DNA of 8,811 nt from an uncultured Clostridia bacterium (GTDB taxonomy: Bacteria > Bacillota > Clostridia > Christensenellales > UBA1242), in the NCBI GenBank assembly GCA_947627585.1, contig CANQWP010000028.1:1-8811 (forward strand), in the 5' to 3' direction. Made by a program: the position numbers and the translations under genes. Position 1 is the stretch's first letter, and every line of letters starts with the position of its first letter. Below the pieces are notes generated by a model, which saw only the letters and a program-made list of their open reading frames with translations, made no database searches and was not told the origin of the DNA. Below are positions 1 through 5,188 of this stretch, in pieces.

Positions 1-1825
1 GGCGCTGCTTCGCCCAGGATAGATGCAGTTCCTCCCGCGCCCGCGTCACCGCCACATACATCAGCCGGCGCTCCTCTTCCATTTCTTCGCTCGAAAAAGA
101 GGCTCGCGCCAGTGGAAAAATGCCCTCTTCCAAGCCCACAACAAAGACAACCTTAAATTCCAGCCCCTTCACAGAGTGGATTGTCGAGAGTGTCACCACT
201 CCGCCCTCTTGAATGTTGTCGCTGTCGGTTTTGAGCATCACTTCCGCCAAATAGTCGGCAAGCGAGGCGTCCTCGTTGTCGTCGCAAAATTCTTTCACGC
301 CCGAAATCAAGCTTCCAAGGTTGGCGATGCGCTCAATGTCCTCTTCTTCTTTGCCGGCATAAGCCACGTCCAGCCCAAAAGAAGAAATCACCTTTTTCAC
401 AAACTCGACCAAAGAAATTTTGTCCACTTTTTTCTTCAATTCGCGCACATTTTGCACAAATTTTTCAAGTTTCGGGAAAAATTTTGAAAATTTGAATTTG
501 TCGGACAAAAGATATGAAAGAAGATGTTCCTCGCCCGCTTCCGCAAGCAAACTTTGCACGGCCACTTCGCCAATTCCGCGCTTTGGAAAATTTATGATCT
601 TGAGAAGAGAGATGTCGTCTTTTTCGTTGACAAAAATGGAAAGATAAGAAAGCACCATGCGAATTTCAGCGCGTTCATAAAACTTGAAGCCGCCATAGAG
701 TTTGTATGGAATTTGAAAACTCATCAAGCCTTCTTCCAGCGCGCGCGAAAGTGCGTTCACGCGCATGAGCACGGCAAAATCGCCATAAGAAAAGCCTTCG
801 CTTGTCAAATCGGCGATTGTGCGCGCCACAAAAAGCGCCTCATCACGCTCGTCAAAGGCAGAATAGACCACCGGCCCTTCACCTTCACTCTTCTGTGTCC
901 AAAGTCTTTTTTCGGTGCGCTGTTTGTTGTTTTGAATGACATTGTTTGCAAGATTCAAGATGTTTTGAGTGGAACGATAGTTGCGTTCCAATTTGAACAC
1001 TTGCACATTTTTGAAATCATTTTTCAAGTTGAAGATGTTGTGAAAATTTGCCCCGCGCCAAGAATATATGCACTGGTCCTCGTCGCCCACGACAAAAAGA
1101 TTTCCGTGCACGCTTGCAAGAAGTTTGACAAGCTTATATTGCACCAAATTGGTGTCCTGAAATTCATCGACCAAAATGTATTGAAAACGCTCGGCATATT
1201 TGTTCAAAACATCTTTGAAGTTATAGAACAAAAAGAGTGTTTTGTTCAAAAGGTCGTCAAAATCAAGCGAATTGCTCTTGTGCAAATATTCTTCATATTC
1301 GTGGCAAACTTTTTGATAGATTCTCAAATCTTTGTTTCGGTCAAACTCGGCAAGCGCCTCAAAATATTCATCAATGTCCAGCCCTTTGTTTTTGATGTTT
1401 TCCAAATGATTAGACACCTTTTCTTTGTCATCTTCGTCAACGCCGTTTTTCTTCAAAAGGTCTTTGATGATTTTGTTCTTGTCTCCCTCGTCAATGATGG
1501 TGAAATTTTTGTTGAAGCCTTCAAAGCGGTCGATGTTTTCTCGCAAAATCCTCACGCACATACTGTGAAAAGTGGAGACCCAAACTCCGTGCACACCCAT
1601 GTCCTCAAGGCGCGTTTTCATCTCGTTGGTCGCCTTGTTTGTGAAAGTGATGGCAAGAATGTTGAATGGAAAAATGCCAAGCTCTTGAATGAGATAGCAA
1701 ATTCGGTGCGTCAAAAGTCGCGTTTTGCCGCTGCCGGCGCCGGCGGTCACCAAAACAACTCCTTCGGTTTGAAGGAGGGCTTCTTTTTGCTGTTCGTTCA
1801 GGCTTGAAAGGTCATATCCGCTCAT
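1..1825 (-). CDS. pcrA: ATP-dependent DNA helicase PcrA/UvrD, 3' end cut by window edge
   Basis: Superfamily 1A 3'-5' DNA helicase that unwinds DNA in nucleotide-excision and mismatch repair and removes proteins from DNA. The first 608 residues are present and the frame is open to the left edge; PcrA proteins are usually about 720-750 residues, so the C-terminal tail is missing. Visible motifs: Q-motif LNEQQ (9-13), Walker A AGAGSGKT (28-35), ITFTNKA (motif Ia), Walker B DEFQDT (220-225), motif III GDEDQ (247-251) followed by YSWRGA, NYRST (motif IV), STIHSVKGLEF (motif V) and motif VI EERRLMYVAVTRA (584-596). The order and spacing follow PcrA closely. The ATG at 1825 is preferred: there is no Shine-Dalgarno, but a TAAAAT box ends 7 bases upstream. 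An in-frame ATG at 1834 lies inside that box, and an in-frame TGA lies just above it. It sits downstream of the rpsU terminator and probably has its own promoter. UvrD is the only serious alternative name. Confidence 0.95.
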   Translation of the reverse strand, partial: MSGYDLSSLNEQQKEALLQTEGVVLVTAGAGSGKTRLLTHRICYLIQELGIFPFNILAITFTNKATNEMKTRLEDMGVHGVWVSTFHSMCVRILRENIDRFEGFNKNFTIIDEGDKNKIIKDLLKKNGVDEDDKEKVSNHLENIKNKGLDIDEYFEALAEFDRNKDLRIYQKVCHEYEEYLHKSNSLDFDDLLNKTLFLFYNFKDVLNKYAERFQYILVDEFQDTNLVQYKLVKLLASVHGNLFVVGDEDQCIYSWRGANFHNIFNLKNDFKNVQVFKLERNYRSTQNILNLANNVIQNNKQRTEKRLWTQKSEGEGPVVYSAFDERDEALFVARTIADLTSEGFSYGDFAVLMRVNALSRALEEGLMSFQIPYKLYGGFKFYERAEIRMVLSYLSIFVNEKDDISLLKIINFPKRGIGEVAVQSLLAEAGEEHLLSYLLSDKFKFSKFFPKLEKFVQNVRELKKKVDKISLVEFVKKVISSFGLDVAYAGKEEEDIERIANLGSLISGVKEFCDDNEDASLADYLAEVMLKTDSDNIQEGGVVTLSTIHSVKGLEFKVVFVVGLEEGIFPLARASFSSEEMEEERRLMYVAVTRAREELHLSWAKQR

Positions 1826-1832
1826 ATGAAAC

Positions 1833-1862
1833 ATTTTAACACATCAGCCCCAATTTTTGCAA
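1833..1862 (-). promoter_or_regulatory. Candidate pcrA promoter giving a leaderless mRNA
   Basis: On the minus strand TTGCAA (1862-1857) is followed after 18 bases by TAAAAT (1838-1833). Initiation about 7 bases after the -10 box would start the RNA at or next to the ATG at 1825, and no Shine-Dalgarno is visible there. The -35 overlaps the T-rich tail of the rpsU terminator. The promoter is inferred from sequence only. Confidence 0.45.
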
Positions 1863-1888
1863 AAGAAAAAACGACCAAATTTGGTCGT
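1861..1888 (-). terminator. Rho-independent terminator of rpsU
   Basis: A perfect 18-base palindrome, ACGACCAAATTTGGTCGT (1871-1888), lies 11 bases after the rpsU stop. On the minus strand it is followed by TTTTTCTTTT. It can form a 6-7 bp stem with a 4-6 base loop. The T tract is on the minus-strand side only, so it ends the rpsU transcript and separates it from pcrA. Confidence 0.8.
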
Positions 1889-1899
1889 CAAGTTTAATT

Positions 1900-2082
1900 T
1901 TATCCTCTTTTTCTTGCACGCTTTCTTGCCTGTTCGCTTTTTTTCTTGCGGGCAACACTTGGTTTGTCATAGGCTTCTTTCTTGCGGATGTCACCGATGA
2001 TTCCGTCTTTTTGGCATTTTCTTTTGAAGCGTTTGAGCGCGCTTTCCAAACTTTCGTTTTCACCAACCTTAACTGTCGTCAA
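1900..2082 (-). CDS. rpsU: 30S ribosomal protein S21
   Basis: Small basic protein of the 30S subunit, located near the anti-Shine-Dalgarno end of 16S rRNA and involved in translation initiation. The 60-residue product carries the family signature: VGENESLESALKRFKRKC near the N-terminus, YDKPSVARKKKSEQARKR in the second half, and a lysine/arginine-rich tail. The length fits the 57-70 residue family. A GTG at 2094 would give 64 residues, but it lies inside the ribosome binding site. The TTG at 2082 gives the usual short N-terminus before VGENESL and sits 8 bases from the GGTGG core, so TTG is chosen. It has its own consensus promoter and terminator, so it is probably a strongly expressed single-gene unit downstream of mtaB. 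Confidence 0.95.
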   Translation of the reverse strand: MTTVKVGENESLESALKRFKRKCQKDGIIGDIRKKEAYDKPSVARKKKSEQARKRARKRG

Positions 2083-2087
2083 CTTTC

Positions 2088-2098
2088 TCACCACCTTT
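2088..2098 (-). promoter_or_regulatory. Strong rpsU ribosome binding site that sets the TTG start
   Basis: The minus strand reads AAAGGTGGTGA, one mismatch from the ideal AAGGAGGTGA. The GGTGG core is 8 bases upstream of TTG at 2082. The two in-frame GTG codons (2094 and 2091) lie within this site and are unlikely starts. Confidence 0.85.
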
Positions 2099-2118
2099 CA
2101 AGGTCAAAATTCTTTGCA

Positions 2119-2147
2119 ATTATATATGTTTTTTTTTCGAATGTCAA
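2119..2147 (-). promoter_or_regulatory. Consensus sigma-A-type promoter of rpsU
   Basis: TTGACA (2147-2142), exactly 17 bases, then TATAAT (2124-2119) on the minus strand. All 12 consensus bases match, and the spacer contains an A-tract of nine. Initiation would fall near 2112, leaving a leader of roughly 30 bases. It lies in the 90-base gap between mtaB and rpsU. Confidence 0.85.
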
Positions 2148-2172
2148 GCATTTTTGCAAAAAAACTGTGTTT

Positions 2173-3441
2173 TCAATGTTGTTTCGCCTCAACGAGCGCT
2201 CCGTTCTTGAAAGGACGGAAGTTTTTCACTTGCACAATGTCGCCAACGTGAAAATCACCTTCCACAAAGCATTTGACATAATTTTCGCTGTAGCCCACCC
2301 AAAATTTGCCTTTCTTTTCTTCCAAAAGGACATTCCCGGTTTTGTTTTTCAAAATGAACTCTTCTTTAAGTTTTTGTCCCACTTCTTCCAGCCTTTTCAA
2401 GCGCTCAGCCTTGACCGAGCCGGGCAAGTCTTTGTATATTTTTGCTGCCGCCGTGCCGTCGCGCTTGGAATATGGAAAAATGTGAAGTTGCGAAAATTTG
2501 ACCTTTTTGACAAATTCAAGCGTCTCGGCAAAGTCCTCTTCCGTCTCGGTCGGAAAGCCGACAATGACGTCGGTCGTGATGCCGGCAAGAGGGAAATATT
2601 TTCTAATCAGCTTCACGCTTTTTTCAAATTCCGCAGTTGTATAATGTCGATTCATCTTTTTCAGCACGCTGTCGCAGCCACTTTGGAGCGAAAGGTGAAA
2701 ATGCGGGCAAAAATTGCGTGTTTTTGCAATGTTCTCCAAAAATTCTTCTGTCACAAGGCTGTCTTCAAGCGAAGAGAGTCTCAGCCTTTTTCCAAATTTG
2801 TCCAGCCTTTCCAAAAGCGTTCCAAGCCCCTTTTCTTCGCCGATTCGAAAGTCCGAAACGTCAATGCCGACAACGACAATCTCTTTCACGCTCTCCGGAA
2901 GTTTTGCCACCTCGTTTTCGATACTCTCCACGCTTCTTGAGCGACTCCGCCCGCGAATGTAAGGAATGATGCAATAGGTGCAAAATCGGTCGCAGCCGTC
3001 CTGGACTTTGATGAATGCGCGCGAAAGTGTTTGCGCCGAAAACAAGTCGTCCTCATATTCTTTTGGCGTGTCAAAATTTCCAAAATCTTCAAAATTTTCC
3101 GTGTTTTTTTGCAGTTTTTCAATTTCTTCCAAAACTTTTTTCTTGCTCGCCGTGCCGCCGACATAGCTGACGCCGCGCCCAGAAAATTGCGTTGGACGAT
3201 TTTGGCTTGCGCACCCAAGCACAAAAATTTTGGCATTTTGATTGAATTTTCTTGCACGCTCAATCATTTGTCGGCTCTTTTTTTCGGCCTCGTTTGTGAC
3301 GGCGCAAGTGTTGATGACATATGCGTCCGCTTTTTCAAGTTTTTCAGACGCCTGAAAGCCTTTTTGCAATAATTCAAAAATGAGAGCGTCGCTCTCATAT
3401 TTGTTCACTTTGCAGCCCAAGGTCAAAACTGAAATTTTCAT
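2173..3441 (-). CDS. mtaB: tRNA t6A37 methylthiotransferase MtaB
   Basis: Radical-SAM enzyme that adds a methylthio group to C2 of N6-threonylcarbamoyladenosine at position 37 of ANN-decoding tRNAs, making ms2t6A. Its 422 residues fit the family (about 420-450). The N-terminal UPF0004 domain has the three auxiliary-cluster cysteines: C10 in LGCKVN, C46 in NTCAVT and C77 in GCASQ. The radical-SAM motif CDRFCTYC gives C150, C154 and C157, followed by IIPYIRGRSRSR, the form typical of MtaB. Later landmarks are LSLQSGCD, the MNRHYT segment, TTDVIVGFPTETEEDF and FPYSKRDGTAA. The C-terminal 60 or so residues form a TRAM-like domain. The ATG at 3441 has only a weak GAGAAG ribosome site. It lies 132 bases downstream of rsmE and upstream of rpsU, a common Firmicutes order. 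MiaB is less likely because of the MtaB-type RGRSRSR segment and the neighbours. Confidence 0.94.
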   Translation of the reverse strand: MKISVLTLGCKVNKYESDALIFELLQKGFQASEKLEKADAYVINTCAVTNEAEKKSRQMIERARKFNQNAKIFVLGCASQNRPTQFSGRGVSYVGGTASKKKVLEEIEKLQKNTENFEDFGNFDTPKEYEDDLFSAQTLSRAFIKVQDGCDRFCTYCIIPYIRGRSRSRSVESIENEVAKLPESVKEIVVVGIDVSDFRIGEEKGLGTLLERLDKFGKRLRLSSLEDSLVTEEFLENIAKTRNFCPHFHLSLQSGCDSVLKKMNRHYTTAEFEKSVKLIRKYFPLAGITTDVIVGFPTETEEDFAETLEFVKKVKFSQLHIFPYSKRDGTAAAKIYKDLPGSVKAERLKRLEEVGQKLKEEFILKNKTGNVLLEEKKGKFWVGYSENYVKCFVEGDFHVGDIVQVKNFRPFKNGALVEAKQH

Positions 3442-3573
3442 AAGTCTTCTCGTTTTATTTCACAACAACAAATTTGTTTGATTTTTTGAATTTCATGTTT
3501 ATCAAAAATTCTTCAAAAAAAGTTGAATTTAAAATCGTTTTTTCAAAAAACGGCGTTTTTTGCGGCTTTTTTG

Positions 3574-4278
3574 TCAATTTTCGCTCAAAATTGAAACAAG
3601 GCTCATCATGGCAACGCTGGCTGTTTCGCATCTCAAAATGCGCTTTCCAAGGCTGATTGTTGTTACGCCTGCCGCGATGAATTTGTCTTTTTCTTTGGCG
3701 TCAAAGCCGCCCTCACTGCCCACAATGATGGCAATGTTTTTGGCTTTTGAGAGGTCTTTTGTCTTGTCACTCTTTTCGGCGCGCTCATTGGCAAAAAGCA
3801 CAACATCAAAATCTTTAAATGTTTTCAAAACGTCATCAAAAGCAAGCGGCTCGCAAATTTGTGGCGGAATTGTGCGCTCACACTGTTTGCAAGCGTTGAT
3901 GGCAATGGCGTTCAGCCTGTCCATTTTGTTTTCGGTCACTTTGGCAACGACGTGTTGGCTGACAAATGGCACAATTTTTGACACGCCAATTTCGGTTGCC
4001 TTTTGAACAATAAACTCAAATTTTTCGCGCTTTGTGATGGCTTGAAAAAGCACAATGTTTTTCTTCGGGTTGCCAGCGCAAACTTTTTTGCCGATGATTT
4101 TGCAAATTGCCGAACGCTTTTCAAGCGACTCGACCTCGCAGGCATATTCGTTTTCGTCCCCAAGCGACACCAAAATTTCCGCGCCAACGCCAAGACGAAG
4201 GACGTTTTTCAAATGATTGAACTCGTCGCCCTCCAAGACAACCTGGCCATTTTCTTTTCTTCCAAAAAATCTTCTCAT
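3574..4278 (-). CDS. rsmE: 16S rRNA (uracil-1498-N3)-methyltransferase RsmE
   Basis: SPOUT-class methyltransferase that uses S-adenosylmethionine to methylate N3 of U1498 in 16S rRNA. It has 234 residues, close to the family's usual 240-250. The N-terminal PUA-like part contains HLKNVLRL (22-29). KATEIGV (93-99) opens the catalytic core. The knotted SAM-binding region shows IVGSEGGF (185-192) and LGKRILRCETA (210-220). The first loop is most often written GPEGGF, so serine here replaces proline, a mild substitution that should not abolish function. The ATG at 4278 follows GGGAG at a good distance. It lies between the 79-residue gene and mtaB. In many Firmicutes prmA sits directly upstream of rsmE, and here it does not. 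Confidence 0.95.
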   Translation of the reverse strand: MRRFFGRKENGQVVLEGDEFNHLKNVLRLGVGAEILVSLGDENEYACEVESLEKRSAICKIIGKKVCAGNPKKNIVLFQAITKREKFEFIVQKATEIGVSKIVPFVSQHVVAKVTENKMDRLNAIAINACKQCERTIPPQICEPLAFDDVLKTFKDFDVVLFANERAEKSDKTKDLSKAKNIAIIVGSEGGFDAKEKDKFIAAGVTTISLGKRILRCETASVAMMSLVSILSEN

Positions 4279-4302
4279 GTTTTTTCTCCCAATTCTGTTT
4301 TT

Positions 4303-4331
4303 ATTTTACACCAAAGGAAAGAAAAAAACAA
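4303..4331 (-). promoter_or_regulatory. Weak candidate promoter of rsmE
   Basis: TTGTTT (4331-4326), 17 bases, then TAAAAT (4308-4303) on the minus strand. The boxes match consensus at 4 and 5 of 6 positions. The site lies just after the 4341-4391 hairpin and leaves a leader of about 18 bases carrying the GGGAG ribosome site. T-rich sequence makes chance matches likely. Confidence 0.35.
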
Positions 4332-4340
4332 ATTTTTTAA

Positions 4341-4391
4341 GCCCCTCGACAAGAAATTTTCAATCTCTTTCCAAATTCTTTGTCAAAGGGC
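4341..4391 (-). terminator. Long hairpin after the 79-residue gene, likely terminator or 3' end structure
   Basis: The minus strand pairs GCCCTTTGACAAAGAATTT (4391-4373) with AAATTTCTTGTCGAGGGGC (4359-4341). Eighteen of 19 positions can pair, with three G-U wobbles and one A-C mismatch, around a 13-base loop. The wobbles become C-A mismatches on the plus strand, so the structure suits minus-strand RNA. It begins 13 bases after the stop at 4405. The T-rich run TTTGTTTTTTT starts several bases after the stem rather than directly, so termination is probable but not textbook. A small adjoining hairpin (CATC/GATG, 4391-4402) overlaps its base. Confidence 0.55.
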
Positions 4392-4404
4392 ATCAAAAGA
4401 TGAA

Positions 4405-4644
4405 TTAAACGATGTTTTTAATGAAATTGAGCACAAATCTGACCACATCTTTTTCATTAAATTCCTCTTGCTTGGCATACAATTTTTGAATTCTCTCATA
4501 AACTTCAAGTTGCTTTTCATCAAGCATACCCAAGAATTTTCGCTCCAAAACGTTGATCTCGTTGTCCCCAACTTCGTCTCGGCACTTTTTCTGCAAAGCC
4601 AAATACATCGCATAAACAACTTTGACAATATCAAACTCTTCCAT
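4405..4644 (-). CDS. Hypothetical protein, 79 residues
   Basis: I do not recognise this protein. It is short, highly charged and predicted mostly helical, with hydrophobic residues spaced as in amphipathic helices. Examples are VVYAMYLALQKK near the N-terminus, FLGMLDEKQLEVYERI in the middle and VVRFVLNFIKNIV at the end. No signal peptide, membrane span, cysteine pair or catalytic motif is seen. It is probably a real gene: GGAG lies 5 bases before the ATG at 4644, and a TTGCAT-N18-TATAAT promoter is just upstream. A strong hairpin follows the stop. It is divergent from the Xre-type regulator at 4728 and shares an 83-base control region with it, so it is a likely target of that regulator. That link is an inference from position. 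Confidence 0.75.
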   Translation of the reverse strand: MEEFDIVKVVYAMYLALQKKCRDEVGDNEINVLERKFLGMLDEKQLEVYERIQKLYAKQEEFNEKDVVRFVLNFIKNIV

Positions 4645-4663
4645 AATTGCTCCTTTTTTCTTT

Positions 4664-4693
4664 ATTATATACTTAACGCGAGGTGCAATGCAA
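4664..4693 (-). promoter_or_regulatory. Promoter of the 79-residue gene
   Basis: TTGCAT (4693-4688), 18 bases, then TATAAT (4669-4664) on the minus strand. The ribosome site GGAGC and the ATG at 4644 follow. The -35 overlaps a TGCAATGCA palindrome (4684-4692), a possible operator for the divergent regulator. Confidence 0.6.
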
Positions 4694-4715
4694 ACAAAAT
4701 TACAACATTTACAAA

Positions 4716-4721
4716 TAAAAT
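4716..4721 (+). promoter_or_regulatory. Candidate -10 box for leaderless transcription of the regulator gene
   Basis: TAAAAT ends 6 bases before the ATG at 4728, which would place RNA initiation at the start codon. No Shine-Dalgarno is present and no convincing -35 is visible. Two tandem 9-base units starting TTACAA (4700-4717) run into the box and could be a regulator site. Confidence 0.3.
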
Positions 4722-4727
4722 TTCCTT

Positions 4728-5156
4728 ATGAAAAATGGATACTATGAATTGTTCAAAAACGCCATTGAAGAAAAAGGCACGTCGGTCAAAGAATTAAACG
4801 ACAAAAAAGTGTTGAAAAAGTTTGTTATTTACAGTTTTCATGACTGCTGCCCATCACTGGAAAACGCAATAAAAATTGCAAATTGTTTAGAAATGTCGCT
4901 GGACTATATTTTGGAGTTTACTGACAAAAATAATTTCAAAAAATATAAATATCCTCAAAAGAACTTTTATAATTTGTTGACTTCATATATGGACGACTCC
5001 AAGATAACAAAATATAAAATGGGACAAGACATCAAAATTTCTTACACCTCTTTCGACCGATGGGAAAAAGGCGTTCAGCCAAAACTTTCAAAAGTGATTG
5101 AAATTGCAAAATATCTCGGCTGCAATATTGACGATTTGTTGGAAACTGAAAAATAA
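4728..5156 (+). CDS. Xre-family transcriptional regulator with two tandem HTH domains
   Basis: A 142-residue cytoplasmic DNA-binding protein, and the only plus-strand gene here. The C-terminal half (about 80-139) is a normal Xre/Cro HTH: FYNLLTSYM, KYKMGQDIKISYTSFDRWEKG (95-115), then KVIEIAKYLGCNIDDLLE (122-139). The N-terminal half (about 5-63) has the same layout, including ENAIKIANCLEMSLDYILE (45-63). Its recognition-helix region (VIYSFHDCCPS) has diverged and lacks the usual RWEKG. This suggests an ancient internal duplication in which one copy may no longer read DNA in the standard way. The ATG at 4728 has no ribosome site, but a TAAAAT box ends 6 bases upstream. It is divergent from the 79-residue gene and convergent with dnaJ, separated from the latter by 32 bases containing a terminator. 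A regulator of its own locus is likely; its signal is unknown. Confidence 0.85.
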   Translation: MKNGYYELFKNAIEEKGTSVKELNDKKVLKKFVIYSFHDCCPSLENAIKIANCLEMSLDYILEFTDKNNFKKYKYPQKNFYNLLTSYMDDSKITKYKMGQDIKISYTSFDRWEKGVQPKLSKVIEIAKYLGCNIDDLLETEK

Positions 5157-5158
5157 TC

Positions 5159-5187
5159 AAAAAAACCGGCATTTTTGTCGGTTTTTT
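5159..5187. terminator. Bidirectional terminator between the regulator gene and dnaJ
   Basis: A7, then CCGGC (5166-5170), a 6-base loop, GTCGG (5177-5181) and T6. The GC stem has one G-T pair on the plus strand, and A-T pairs can extend it to about 11 bp. T tracts follow the stem in both directions, so it can end both the plus-strand regulator transcript (stop at 5156) and the minus-strand dnaJ transcript (stop at 5189). It is slightly stronger for the plus strand. Confidence 0.8.
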
Positions 5188-5188
5188 G

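Noticed and set aside
524..1807. Plus-strand open frame of 427 codons opposite pcrA
   Set aside because: The translation is low-complexity and resembles no protein, while the minus strand encodes all helicase motifs. It is an antisense shadow.
1826..1834. Alternative pcrA start at 1834
   Set aside because: The codon lies within the candidate -10 box and has no ribosome site; three extra residues would not improve the match to the family.
2011..2940. Plus-strand open frame of 309 codons opposite mtaB
   Set aside because: It overlaps the conserved MtaB radical-SAM gene and the rpsU signals and has no recognisable domain.
3455..3496. Thirteen-codon frame MKFKKSNKFVVVK upstream of mtaB as a leader peptide
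   Set aside because: It has no ribosome site, no regulatory codon run and no associated attenuator; chance is enough to explain it.
3544..3561. AAAAAACGGCGTTTTTT-like palindrome after rsmE as a terminator
   Set aside because: The stem would be only A-T pairs around a short GC loop, so it is too weak to call. rsmE and mtaB may be co-transcribed.
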